A DNA stretch of 22,679 nt from a virus, in IMG/VR virus record IMGVR_UViG_3300008448_000710, positions 1 to 22,679 of that record, one strand, 5' to 3'. Below are positions 14,749 to 22,437 of the stretch, in pieces (the stretch's first letter is position 1; each line of letters begins with the position of its first letter). The translations under genes and the position numbers were made by a program. The notes beneath the pieces are model-generated. The model did no database searches and was not told the DNA's origin. It saw nothing but the letters and a program-made list of their open reading frames with translations.

Positions 14749-16458
14749 ATGTCTTGGAAAAAGTATTTTAGGGTAGCAAATGTAGCTGGAGCAGTAAGTC
14801 CTATTAATGGCTCTCAGGCTCAAAATATGACCTATAGAAATTATCAAAGCAACTTGCCTGAAGTTTATATAGGTCATCCCAATAGAATTGAACGTTATAA
14901 CCAGTACGAACAAATGGATATGGACAGTGAAGTCAATGCCGCACTGGACATTTTGGCTGAATTTAGTACTCAAAGCAATGAAGAAAACGGCACAGCTTTT
15001 AAATTTTATTGGAAAGAGCAGCCCACAGACAACGAAGTTAAGATTATTCGTGAGCAGTTAACACAATGGGTTAGCTTAAATGAGCTTAACAAAAGAATAT
15101 TTAAAATGTTTCGAAATACTATCAAGTATGGTGATCAAGTGTTTATTCGTGATCCAGAAACATTTAAACTATTTTGGGTAGAAGTCAGCAAAGTTGTCAA
15201 AGTCATTGTAAACGAAGCAGAAGGTAAAAAGCCTGAACAGTATATTCTCAAAGATATTGCTCCAAATTTTGAAAATTTAACAGCTACAACCATCAATACC
15301 AGTGACGTTAATGTTAATCATCCACAAGTAGGCGGCGGCAGTGGTGCATATATTCAACCAAAAAATCCAATTGGTGGCGGGTCAAGATTCAGTCATGCTC
15401 AAAACGAAGCAGCAGTAAATTCTGAACACATAGTACATTTAACACTGACAGAAGGGCTGGATTTCAGCTGGCCTTTTGGTAACAGCGTGTTAGAAAATGT
15501 GTTCAAAGTATTCAAACAAAAAGAATTACTGGAAGATGCTATCATTATCTATCGCGTACAAAGAGCACCAGAACGTAGGATTTTTTACATTGACGTAGGT
15601 AACATGCCCAGTCACATGGCCATGGCCTTTGTTGAACGAGTTAAAAACGAAGTGCATCAACGCCGTATACCTACACAAACAGGTGGCGGTCAGAACATGA
15701 TGGATGCCACATATAATCCATTAAGCACTAACGAAGATTATTTTTTCCCACAAACAGCAGAAGGCCGAGGCAGCAAAGTTGATACACTGCCAGGCGGTAG
15801 TAATTTAGGGGAAATTACAGACCTGCATTTCTTTACCAATAAACTATTCCGCGGACTAAGAATCCCCAGCAGCTATTTGCCAACGGGGCTAGATGACGGA
15901 ACCAGTAATCCAAACTCTTTTAGTGACGGTAGAGTAGGAACTGCACTAATTCAAGAATGGCGATTTAATCAATATTGTATGCGTTTACAGCGTATGATCT
16001 GTGAAAAATTAGATCAAGAGTTCAAATTATTTCTTCGTTGGAGGGGCATTAATATTGACAGTAATTTGTTTGAATTACAGTTCAATGAACCGCAAAACTT
16101 TGCCAGCTATCGTCAAGCTGAAGTAGATCAGGCTAGAATCGGATCGTTTACTCAATTAGAAGCTTTTCCATATTTGAGCAAACGCTTCTTATTAACACGA
16201 TATCTTGGATTAACAGAAGAAGAAATAGCCGACAACGAACGTATGTGGGCCGAAGAGCAAGGGGACGTAGACAAAGCACCGCCAGGCGAAGCAGGACTAC
16301 GTAGTATTGGCATTAGTCCAGGCGGATTAGATGCTGATTTAGAAGCAGCAGCTCCACCAGCAGAAGGCGAAGCAGGTGCTGCACCACCTGCAGAAGTAGG
16401 AGCGCCAGCACCTGGAGCAGCAGCGGCAGCAGCACCAGCACCCACTGGAACCCTATGA
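14749..16458 (+). CDS. 20: Portal vertex protein gp20
   Basis: The portal forms the 12-mer ring at one capsid vertex through which DNA is packaged and to which the neck attaches. Family signatures are clear: PEVYIGHPNRIERYNQYEQM, MDSEVNAALDILAEF, IIYRVQRAPERRIFYIDVGN, GRGSKVDTLPGG, DLHFFTNKLFRGLRIPSSYL and a FLRWRGI segment. Length 569 aa is slightly above T4 gp20 (524 aa). The extra is mainly a C-terminal tail of about 45 residues made almost only of Ala, Pro, Gly and Glu (with a run of six Ala), unlike the rest of the protein. It leads the head-gene block 20, small protein, acidic core protein, 21, 22, 23. Confidence 0.95.
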   Translation: MSWKKYFRVANVAGAVSPINGSQAQNMTYRNYQSNLPEVYIGHPNRIERYNQYEQMDMDSEVNAALDILAEFSTQSNEENGTAFKFYWKEQPTDNEVKIIREQLTQWVSLNELNKRIFKMFRNTIKYGDQVFIRDPETFKLFWVEVSKVVKVIVNEAEGKKPEQYILKDIAPNFENLTATTINTSDVNVNHPQVGGGSGAYIQPKNPIGGGSRFSHAQNEAAVNSEHIVHLTLTEGLDFSWPFGNSVLENVFKVFKQKELLEDAIIIYRVQRAPERRIFYIDVGNMPSHMAMAFVERVKNEVHQRRIPTQTGGGQNMMDATYNPLSTNEDYFFPQTAEGRGSKVDTLPGGSNLGEITDLHFFTNKLFRGLRIPSSYLPTGLDDGTSNPNSFSDGRVGTALIQEWRFNQYCMRLQRMICEKLDQEFKLFLRWRGINIDSNLFELQFNEPQNFASYRQAEVDQARIGSFTQLEAFPYLSKRFLLTRYLGLTEEEIADNERMWAEEQGDVDKAPPGEAGLRSIGISPGGLDADLEAAAPPAEGEAGAAPPAEVGAPAPGAAAAAAPAPTGTL

Positions 16459-16470
16459 TTTTAATAAATT

Positions 16471-16480
16471 GGTAAATACC
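16471..16480 (+). promoter_or_regulatory. Palindromic late-type box GGTAAATACC
   Basis: A TAAATA box inside the near-palindrome GGTAAATACC, only 2 nt before the ATG at 16483. If it acted as a late -10 element, transcription would begin at or after that ATG, so it could drive the genes from 16815 on but not give a normal leader to 16483. Confidence 0.35.
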
Positions 16481-16482
16481 TG

Positions 16483-16707
16483 ATGCAGCTCTTAGAACTT
16501 TATAATGAGATTCCGGACGGTTATCGTAGTGAAAAAGACGATAATAGTGTCATTAAAATTGATGACACTAGAAAAACACGATTAACTTTGGACCGATTGA
16601 ATAAACTTCGCATTATGAACGACACTAGAAAATTAGAGCATGAAAAGAAACTGGAAAAAGTTTCCACTCAGTATAAATCAGCAGTTGAAGCCAGTGCTGG
16701 GCTTTAA
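16483..16707 (+). CDS. Small conserved head-region protein
   Basis: A 74-aa, highly charged, helical protein with RKTRLTLDRLNKLRIMNDTR and KLEHEKKLEKVSTQY. It sits 24 nt after gp20, where marine T4-like phages carry a similar small gene in place of T4 genes 67/68. A role in the prohead core is likely by position only. No ribosome binding site is seen before the ATG, which follows a TAAATA box; the in-frame sequence is open for only five codons further upstream and has no standard start there. Translation may depend on coupling with gp20. Confidence 0.6.
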   Translation: MQLLELYNEIPDGYRSEKDDNSVIKIDDTRKTRLTLDRLNKLRIMNDTRKLEHEKKLEKVSTQYKSAVEASAGL

Positions 16708-16759
16708 TTATTTTTTAAAAACATTCAAAAAACGCCCATTTAACCCATTAAATGCTCAT

Positions 16760-16783
16760 ATTCTGTAAATAACTATACAGAAT
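16760..16783 (+). promoter_or_regulatory. Late-type promoter box within an inverted repeat
   Basis: TGTAAATAAC (16764-16773) lies in a perfect 7-bp inverted repeat ATTCTGT...ACAGAAT (16760-16766 and 16777-16783, 10-nt spacer), about 31 nt before the ATG at 16815. The TAAATA element suggests late transcription of the core-protease-scaffold-capsid genes; the inverted repeat could be an operator or just an mRNA 5' hairpin. Confidence 0.4.
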
Positions 16784-16814
16784 TCACAAACATATTTTTA
16801 AAAGGAACACAAAT

Positions 16815-17735
16815 ATGTCAAAATATGAGCAACTAATTGAATACATTATTAACGAGCAAGAAGATAAAGCTCGCGAACTTTTCCACCAAATTGTGGTTGA
16901 AAAATCGCGTGATATCTACGAGTCGTTAATCGACGAGCAGGATCTTGAAGAAGTCGGTGGAAATGAAGTCGAATCTATGGTAGACGAAATCACTGGTGAC
17001 GAAGAAGGAATGCAAGAAGCCGAAGACGACATGGGCGATGACGAAGAAGACATGGGCGGTGACGATGACATGGGTATGGACGGCGGTGACGACATGGAAA
17101 ATCGTGTCATGGACCTTGAAGATGCGTTAGATGAACTTAAAGCAGAATTTGATGCTTTAATGGGTGGCGGTGACGACATGGGCATGGACGACGGTATGGG
17201 CATGGGTGACGATGAAGGCGACGAAGATATGGGTGAAAATCTTATTGTAGGCCTTACAGGTAAACCAACTCCTGAAGGCATGGGAGAATATGAAGAATCA
17301 GTCTATGAAGCTAAAAAAGATAAAAAAGAAGAAATGCTTAAAGACAAAGATAAAAAAGCCAAAAAGATGACTGAAGCTGAATGGATCCGCGAATACGTGG
17401 AAAAAATCGGTGAGCCATTCCCAGGAAAAAATACAGAAACAGGTGAAGTTGGTGCAGGTGGCACAGCCAGTTTGAACACTAAATCTATTGTTGCTGGTAA
17501 AAACGATATGGGTGGCACTGCTTCTAATATCGCTAAAGGTGGCGCAGAGTCTGATCCAAGCGGAACACCAAATAAAAAGCCCAGCGGTCTTTTAAAAGGC
17601 GGTTCTGACTTAATTGGTAAAGTACAAAACAGTCCAGGTGCTAATGCTGGTAAAACAGCTTATAAGAGTAAAGCTCCTGCTGCATCTAAGGCAGAAGCAG
17701 GTGGAACTAACGACAAAAGTCCGTTAGCTAAGTAA
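16815..17735 (+). CDS. Acidic prohead core protein (Asp/Gly/Met-rich)
   Basis: A 306-aa protein. The N-terminal 40 residues (YEQLIEYIINEQEDKARELF and VVEKSRDIYESLID) form a helical segment common to this head-region gene in marine T4-like phages. Residues about 60-145 are extremely acidic and built of repeats such as GDDMGMD. The C-terminal half turns basic and low in complexity (KKDKKEEMLKDKDKKAKKMT, then Gly/Ser/Ala/Lys-rich). Position between the portal and the gp21 protease, and an acidic composition like T4 gp67 and gp68, suggest an internal scaffold/core component that gp21 may cut. No enzymatic motif is visible. AAAGGA gives a good ribosome binding site. Confidence 0.65.
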   Translation: MSKYEQLIEYIINEQEDKARELFHQIVVEKSRDIYESLIDEQDLEEVGGNEVESMVDEITGDEEGMQEAEDDMGDDEEDMGGDDDMGMDGGDDMENRVMDLEDALDELKAEFDALMGGGDDMGMDDGMGMGDDEGDEDMGENLIVGLTGKPTPEGMGEYEESVYEAKKDKKEEMLKDKDKKAKKMTEAEWIREYVEKIGEPFPGKNTETGEVGAGGTASLNTKSIVAGKNDMGGTASNIAKGGAESDPSGTPNKKPSGLLKGGSDLIGKVQNSPGANAGKTAYKSKAPAASKAEAGGTNDKSPLAK

Positions 17736-17745
17736 GGCAAATATT

Positions 17746-18384
17746 GTGCGCGGATTAATAAGAGAACACTTATCGTTTGACAATGCTAGAATGGAAGTTC
17801 TAGCAGAAGCTAGTGCTGATGGCCAAGGTAAGAATCTCTACATGAAAGGTATATTCGTTCAAGGCGGTGTTAAAAACGCTAATCAACGAGTATACCCTGT
17901 ACAAGAAATATCGCAAGCAGTAGATTCTGTCAATAAACAACTTAAGGAAGGTTATAGCGTTTTAGGCGAACTAGACCATCCTGATGATTTAAAAATTAAC
18001 TTAGACCGTGTGTGCCATATGATCACAGAAATGTGGATGGATGGTCCAAATGGTTTTGGTAAATTAAAGATTCTTCCAACTCCAATGGGTAAACTGGTGG
18101 AAGCCATGTTAACCTCAGGGGTGAAGTTAGGAGTGTCCAGCAGAGGTAGCGGCAACGTTAACGAAAGCTCGGGCCATGTTAGTGACTTTGAAATAGTCAC
18201 TGTTGATATAGTTGCACAACCTAGTGCTCCCAATGCATATCCAAAAGCTGTTTACGAAGGGCTTATGAATATGCGCCATGGACACAAAGTTCTCGAAATG
18301 GCAAAAGATGCCGGTGCAAATCAAAAAGTCCAGAAGTATTTTCAAGAGGAAGTAAAACGCCTCATAAAAGACTTAAAAATATAA
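17746..18384 (+). CDS. 21: Prohead core protease gp21
   Basis: Serine protease (T4 prohead endopeptidase family) that degrades the core and trims the capsid protein during head maturation. The usual pattern is present: KNLYMKGIFVQGGVKNANQR near the start, catalytic His78 in LGELDHPDDL, catalytic Ser131/132 in LGVSSRGSGNV, and VDIVAQPSAPNAYP at about 153-166. Length 212 aa equals T4 gp21. The start is taken as GTG at 17746, which keeps the typical N-terminus GLIREHLSF; the nearest downstream ATG would remove it. Only a weak AAGG ribosome binding site is present, 10 nt after the preceding stop. Confidence 0.93.
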   Translation: MRGLIREHLSFDNARMEVLAEASADGQGKNLYMKGIFVQGGVKNANQRVYPVQEISQAVDSVNKQLKEGYSVLGELDHPDDLKINLDRVCHMITEMWMDGPNGFGKLKILPTPMGKLVEAMLTSGVKLGVSSRGSGNVNESSGHVSDFEIVTVDIVAQPSAPNAYPKAVYEGLMNMRHGHKVLEMAKDAGANQKVQKYFQEEVKRLIKDLKI

Positions 18385-18398
18385 AAGGAAAATGATCC

Positions 18399-19499
18399 AT
18401 GTTTGATGCTATCAAGCCATTAATCGACAGTGGTATCATTAACGAAGACACCAAGCAAGCTATCAGCGAAGCTTGGGAAACTAAGTTAAATGAAGCACGT
18501 GAACAACTTCGCGCAGAAATTCGTGAAGAGTTTGCCAACCGCTATGAACACGACAAAGGTGTAATGGTCGAAGCTCTAGACAAAATGGTCACAGAAAGTC
18601 TACAGTCAGAAATTCGAGAGTTTGCAGAAGAAAAAGAGCAACTAGCTGCTGATCGTGTACGTTTCAACAAACGTATGCAAGAAAGTGCTGGAAAATTTGA
18701 TCAATTCCTAGTTGGAAAACTAGCAGAAGAAATCAAAGAATTGCGTAGTGATCGCAAAGTTCAAAAAGAAAGCGTAAGCCGTCTAGAGAAATTTGTTATC
18801 CGTGCTCTTGCTGAAGAAATTCAAGAATTTGCTAAAGATAAACAAGATGTAGTTGAAACAAAAGTTAAATTAGTTCGTGAAGCAAAAACCAAGCTTGACC
18901 AATTACAGAAATCTTTTGTTACAAAATCTGCTGCTCTTGTAAAAGAATCTGTGGCTAACAAGCTAGAGTCAGAATTGACTCAACTAAAAGAAGACATCCA
19001 AACTGCTCGCGAGAACAATTTTGGTCGTCGACTATTCGAAGCTTTTGCCAGCGAATTTGCGATTACTCATTTAAATGAGAATCAACAAATCGCTAAACTA
19101 TCAAAAGCATTAGAACAAAAAGAAGCAATGATTGCAGAAGCTAAAAAGTCTGCTGCTGAAAAATCTGCTTTAGTTGAATCAAAAGACCGTGAAATCCGTA
19201 TCATTAAAGAATCTCAAGAACGTCAACAAGTAATGAGTGACTTAATGAAACCATTGAATAAAGAGAAGCAGGCTGTAATGAGCCAACTTCTTGAAACAGT
19301 GCAGACTAACAAATTGCAATCTGCATATGAAAAGTATCTACCCGCAGTTCTAAATAATTCTGTTGCACCAAAAGCTGAAAAAGCTCAAGTGTTAGCTGAA
19401 TCCAGAGTAGAAGTGACAGGAGATAAATCTGCTAAGGTCGCCGTTGAATTTGATCATAATAATGTGATCGAAATTAAACGTTTAGCAGGGCTTAAGTAA
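18399..19499 (+). CDS. 22: Prohead core scaffold protein gp22
   Basis: A 366-aa, highly charged, mostly helical protein made of Glu/Lys/Gln-rich heptad-like coiled coils. It starts MFDAIKPLIDSGIINEDTKQ, the usual N-terminus of T4-like gp22 in marine phages. It forms the inner scaffold around which gp23 assembles and is destroyed by gp21. Repeated internal patterns (LAEEIKEL, LAEEIQEF and similar) suggest internal duplication of coiled-coil units. A good AAAAGGAA lies before the ATG; the nearer ATG two codons upstream is out of frame and hits a stop quickly. Confidence 0.9.
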   Translation: MFDAIKPLIDSGIINEDTKQAISEAWETKLNEAREQLRAEIREEFANRYEHDKGVMVEALDKMVTESLQSEIREFAEEKEQLAADRVRFNKRMQESAGKFDQFLVGKLAEEIKELRSDRKVQKESVSRLEKFVIRALAEEIQEFAKDKQDVVETKVKLVREAKTKLDQLQKSFVTKSAALVKESVANKLESELTQLKEDIQTARENNFGRRLFEAFASEFAITHLNENQQIAKLSKALEQKEAMIAEAKKSAAEKSALVESKDREIRIIKESQERQQVMSDLMKPLNKEKQAVMSQLLETVQTNKLQSAYEKYLPAVLNNSVAPKAEKAQVLAESRVEVTGDKSAKVAVEFDHNNVIEIKRLAGLK

Positions 19500-19521
19500 A
19501 CCCTAATAAGGAAAGAAAAAA

Positions 19522-20706
19522 ATGACACAAGCACTATTAGAAGGCCGTTGGGGCGAAACAAAAGACGCCCTGCTAGAAGGTCTTAACGGTTCGCGTAGAA
19601 CCACAATGGGTGTGATTCTTGAAAACACCCGTAAGCACTTAGCTGAAGCTGCAACAGCTGGAGCAACAAGCGCAGGTAACGTAGCTACACTTAACCGTGT
19701 TATTCTACCAGTTATTCGTCGTGTAATGCCTACAGTTATTGCTAACGAAATCGTTGGCGTTCAACCAATGACTGGACCTGTTGCACAGATCCACACATTA
19801 CGTGTTCGTTATGCTGAAACAACCAATGTAACTGCACCAAGTCCATTTGACACAGGTACAACAGCAGGTGATGAAGCACTAAGTCCATTCAAGATTGCTA
19901 CAGCATATTCTGGTTCTTTGACAACCGGTCGTGCTACTAGCACATCTTCGTTAGAAGGTCAACCAGGCCGTAAGATCAACGTACAGATCTTAAAACAAGT
20001 TGTTGAAGCCAAAACTCGTAAGTTAAGCGCTCGCTGGACATTCGAGGCTGCACAAGATGCACAATCTATGCATGGCCTAGACATTGAAGCAGAAATCATG
20101 GCTGCTCTAGCACAAGAAATTACAGTTGAGATCGACCAAGAAGTTCTTGGTTCTCTACGTGCTCTTTCTGCTACAGACTTCGCTTATGACCAAGCTGCTG
20201 TTTCTGGTACTGCTACATTCGTTGGTGACGAACACGCTGCTTTGGCTGTTCTTATCAATCGTGCAGCTAACTTGATCGCTCAGCGTACACGTCGTGGTGC
20301 TGGTAATTGGGCTGTTGTAAGTCCAGCTGCATTGACTGTTCTACAGTCTGCAACAACCAGTGCTTTCGCTCGTACAACAGAAGGTACATTTGAAGCTCCA
20401 ACAAATACAAAGTTTGTTGGTACACTAAACGGAGCAATGCGTATTTACGTAGACAGCTATGCTAGCGATAGCACAGCCGTTCTAGTTGGATACAAAGGTT
20501 CTTCAGAGGCTGATGCCGCAGCATTCTACTGCCCATACATTCCTCTAATGAGCTCTGGCGTTGTTCTAGATCCAACAACATTCGAACCAGTCGTAGGCTT
20601 TATGACTCGTTACGGATATGTTGAGTTAACAAACACAGCATCGTCTCTAGGCAATGCTGGTGATTACCTAAGCGAAATTAGCGTAGCTAACCTATCGTTT
20701 CAGTAA
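19522..20706 (+). CDS. 23: Major capsid protein gp23
   Basis: HK97-fold capsid protein. Typical blocks are NGSRRTTMGVILENTRKHL, LPVIRRVMPTVIANEIVGVQ, PMTGPVAQIHTLRVRYAE, RKLSARWTFEAAQDAQSMHG, MAALAQEITVEIDQEVLGSL and YCPYIPLMSSGVVLDPTTFE. A gp21-type cut site (Leu-x-Glu) is LAE at residues 40-42, before AATAGATS, giving a short propeptide as in T4. At 394 aa it is clearly shorter than T4 gp23 (521 aa), so the insertion domain is probably reduced or absent. AAGGAAAG is the ribosome binding site, and a strong terminator follows. Confidence 0.95.
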   Translation: MTQALLEGRWGETKDALLEGLNGSRRTTMGVILENTRKHLAEAATAGATSAGNVATLNRVILPVIRRVMPTVIANEIVGVQPMTGPVAQIHTLRVRYAETTNVTAPSPFDTGTTAGDEALSPFKIATAYSGSLTTGRATSTSSLEGQPGRKINVQILKQVVEAKTRKLSARWTFEAAQDAQSMHGLDIEAEIMAALAQEITVEIDQEVLGSLRALSATDFAYDQAAVSGTATFVGDEHAALAVLINRAANLIAQRTRRGAGNWAVVSPAALTVLQSATTSAFARTTEGTFEAPTNTKFVGTLNGAMRIYVDSYASDSTAVLVGYKGSSEADAAAFYCPYIPLMSSGVVLDPTTFEPVVGFMTRYGYVELTNTASSLGNAGDYLSEISVANLSFQ

Positions 20707-20740
20707 TCAAGAGTTTACTTACCACTCGGGATGGGAAGTC

Positions 20741-20766
20741 AAAAAAGGGCCGCAAGGTCCTTTTTT
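20741..20766 (+). terminator. Strong intrinsic terminator after gp23
   Basis: A6-GGGCC-GCAA-GGTCC-T6: an 11-bp stem (one G-T wobble) with a GCAA tetraloop ending in a T-run, 35 nt after the gp23 stop. It is nearly symmetric, so it could work in both directions. Confidence 0.85.
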
Positions 20767-20777
20767 GTTGAGTATAC

Positions 20778-20786
20778 GATAAATAT
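20778..20786 (+). promoter_or_regulatory. Late-type promoter box GATAAATAT after the gp23 terminator
   Basis: GATAAATAT lies 12 nt after the terminator and 74 nt before the HNH gene ATG, which has a strong AAGGAG ribosome binding site (20847-20852). It may originally have served the virion gene now at 21584. Confidence 0.5.
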
Positions 20787-20860
20787 AATTATAAAATAAA
20801 AATGCTGATCGCGATACTGGTAATATCCATCAGCTCTATAACTAGTAAGGAGTTACAGCA

Positions 20861-21508
20861 ATGTTATTTATTGATAACAAATACTATAACTGGTATTGTA
20901 AAATTATCTCTAATGCAAGACTTCGTAGTCTATCGACAGTAAAATACACTGAACGACATCACATAATACCTAGAAGTTTTGGCGGTAATAATAAAAAAGA
21001 AAATATTGTTAAATTAACTGCCAGGGAGCATTTTATATGTCATTGGCTTTTAATCAAATGCACCACTGGTGATCTTAGAAATAAAATGATACAAGCATTG
21101 CATATAATGCAATGCAAAAATTCCATTCAATCTCGGTATTCTTCTAAAATTACATCAAAAGTATATTCTTTAATTAGGGAAGAATATGCTAACATAGTTA
21201 GTAAAAATATGAAAGGGAAGACAGGCAGATTACCATGGAATAAAGGCAAACAAATTGGTCCTCACTCGGCTGAATCTAATAGATTAAAATCAGAAGCACT
21301 TAAAAATAAATTTACTGGAAGTAAGAATCCAGCAGCTAAAACATATATATTCGAAGATCCATACGGAAAAGAGTATATTGTTACCGGAAGATTTAAATAT
21401 TTTTGTTTAGAGCATCAGTTGAGTTTCGATACTATGCGTAGAGCATTGAATAACAAAAAGAAAACATATCACGGCTGGTTAGTCAAATATTTCAATTCTG
21501 ATAAATAA
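20861..21508 (+). CDS. HNH homing endonuclease with NUMOD3-type DNA-binding motifs
   Basis: A 215-aa stand-alone homing endonuclease. The HNH core is TERHHIIPRSFGGNNKKENI (H33, H34, N48) with the second His pair in REHFICHWLL (H57, H61). NUMOD3-like motifs follow: TGRLPWNKGK (121-130) and FTGSKNPAAK (151-160). A C-terminal recognition region FKYFCLEHQLSFDTMRRAL...GWLVKYF resembles the NUMOD1/IENR-type helix-turn-helix. Such genes are mobile and often sit beside conserved virion genes. Its base use is more AT-rich than gp23. It has its own strong ribosome binding site and lies between gp23 and the next virion gene; the stop codon overlaps a GATAAATA late box (21500-21508). Confidence 0.88.
   Translation: MLFIDNKYYNWYCKIISNARLRSLSTVKYTERHHIIPRSFGGNNKKENIVKLTAREHFICHWLLIKCTTGDLRNKMIQALHIMQCKNSIQSRYSSKITSKVYSLIREEYANIVSKNMKGKTGRLPWNKGKQIGPHSAESNRLKSEALKNKFTGSKNPAAKTYIFEDPYGKEYIVTGRFKYFCLEHQLSFDTMRRALNNKKKTYHGWLVKYFNSDK
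21500..21508 (+). promoter_or_regulatory. Late-type promoter box overlapping the HNH stop codon
   Basis: GATAAATAA includes the TAA stop of the HNH gene and lies 75 nt before the ATG at 21584. It would let the downstream virion gene be transcribed late regardless of the insert. A 14-nt perfect palindrome AGTTTTTAAAAACT follows at 21512-21525. Confidence 0.4.
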
Positions 21509-21583
21509 ATGTAGTTTTTAAAAACTTCCTAGGAGTTGCCACTTCGAGGTAGCTTAGAACGCTAACATAAAGGAATAAATGAA

Positions 21584-22333
21584 ATGGCAAAATTAAAAAT
21601 ACAACACACAAGAACAGGAGCAGCAGGTTATGAAGCTGGTGCTAGCATCGTTACAGACAGTTATGTAAGTCCAACTCAGATCAATGGAACCAATATTGGT
21701 GGTACCGGCGGTGACTTAGATCAAACAGTACCAACTATCCGTTGCAGTTTCTTAAGAGACACCGGCGGCGCAGTTGATACAGGTTATATTATCTTCCAAA
21801 AAGGAATGCGTAAGTTTGAAGTTAATAACTCTTCAGAAGCAAATACAACTGTTGCTTCGTTGGTAAATGCTATTGCAAGTGAATTGACCACTGCAAACAC
21901 AATGACTATATTGGCAAATGTGGCAACTGTACTTGGTGCTAACACTGCTAATATTGGAACAGGTGGTGGTGGATATACTGATAATAGAGCATATGCTTAT
22001 GTAACATGGACAGCAGCTAACGTATCTGGTTATACTACCCCGAGCACAGAACATCAACTTTCTGGTACAGGATTAACTGGAAATGTCACTATTGTTGCTG
22101 TAAACAGTGCAACTAACGTCACTGTTAGCTGTGCAACACAGACAGTAAGTGCAGCTCAAGGCACAGTAACAGAACAATTCAACGTTTCAAGAATCAGCAA
22201 TAAATTTGTTTGGGAATGGGACAATACAAAATGGCGTTACTACTTAGGTACTCCATATTCTGATGGTGTAACAGTATTAGGTTCTCAACCTGCATGGCAA
22301 GCAGTGACGCTTGTTCGCGTAGACAATGCTTGA
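21584..22333 (+). CDS. Probable virion structural protein, unrecognised
   Basis: A 249-aa protein rich in Thr, Asn, Gly, Ala and Val with almost no Lys/Glu-rich helices, so probably all-beta. N-terminal MAKLKIQHTRTGAAGYEAGA; the middle (about 120-200) is Thr/Asn/Gly-rich with GTGLTGNVTIVAVNSATNVT, typical of phage surface proteins. The C-terminus reads FVWEWDNTKWRYYLGTPYSD. Placement after the capsid gene, with its own AAGGA ribosome binding site and a strong terminator, suggests a well-expressed late virion protein, for example head decoration or neck/fibre. I do not recognise a family. Confidence 0.6.
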   Translation: MAKLKIQHTRTGAAGYEAGASIVTDSYVSPTQINGTNIGGTGGDLDQTVPTIRCSFLRDTGGAVDTGYIIFQKGMRKFEVNNSSEANTTVASLVNAIASELTTANTMTILANVATVLGANTANIGTGGGGYTDNRAYAYVTWTAANVSGYTTPSTEHQLSGTGLTGNVTIVAVNSATNVTVSCATQTVSAAQGTVTEQFNVSRISNKFVWEWDNTKWRYYLGTPYSDGVTVLGSQPAWQAVTLVRVDNA

Positions 22334-22350
22334 TTAATTTAAGTTAATCC

Positions 22351-22383
22351 AAAAATAGGCTGTTTATCAGCCTATTTTTTTTT
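22351..22383 (+). terminator. Strong intrinsic terminator
   Basis: AAAAATAGGCTG (22351-22362), loop TTTAT, CAGCCTATTTTT (22368-22379) and a continuing T-run: a perfect 12-bp stem, 17 nt after the stop of the virion gene at 21584-22333. Confidence 0.88.
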
Positions 22384-22410
22384 CTTTGAAAAAGAGTTAA
22401 TTGTTATTTT

Positions 22411-22420
22411 GAATAAATAC
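22411..22420 (+). promoter_or_regulatory. Late-type promoter box GAATAAATAC
   Basis: GAATAAATAC lies 17 nt before the ATG at 22438 and follows a terminator, so it marks a new late transcription unit. The short leader contains AGAGTCTCT, a small palindrome, and only a weak ribosome binding site. Confidence 0.5.
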
Positions 22421-22437
22421 TCTAAACGAGAGTCTCT

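Noticed and set aside
16152-16445. Minus-strand Ala/Gly-rich frame opposite the gp20 tail
   Set aside because: Low-complexity shadow of the portal tail codons.
17160-17220. Tandem DNA repeat or CRISPR-like array in the acidic gene
   Set aside because: The repeats are short, imperfect and follow the codon pattern of an Asp/Gly/Met-rich protein; there are no spacers.
16916-17281. Long minus-strand frame, Ser/Pro/Met-rich, opposite the acidic protein
   Set aside because: It is the antisense shadow of the Asp/Gly/Met repeats and has no start context.
20802-20942. 46-codon plus-strand frame with hydrophobic start upstream of the HNH gene
   Set aside because: It overlaps the start of the HNH gene in another frame, has no ribosome binding site, and the strong AAGGAG favours the HNH start.
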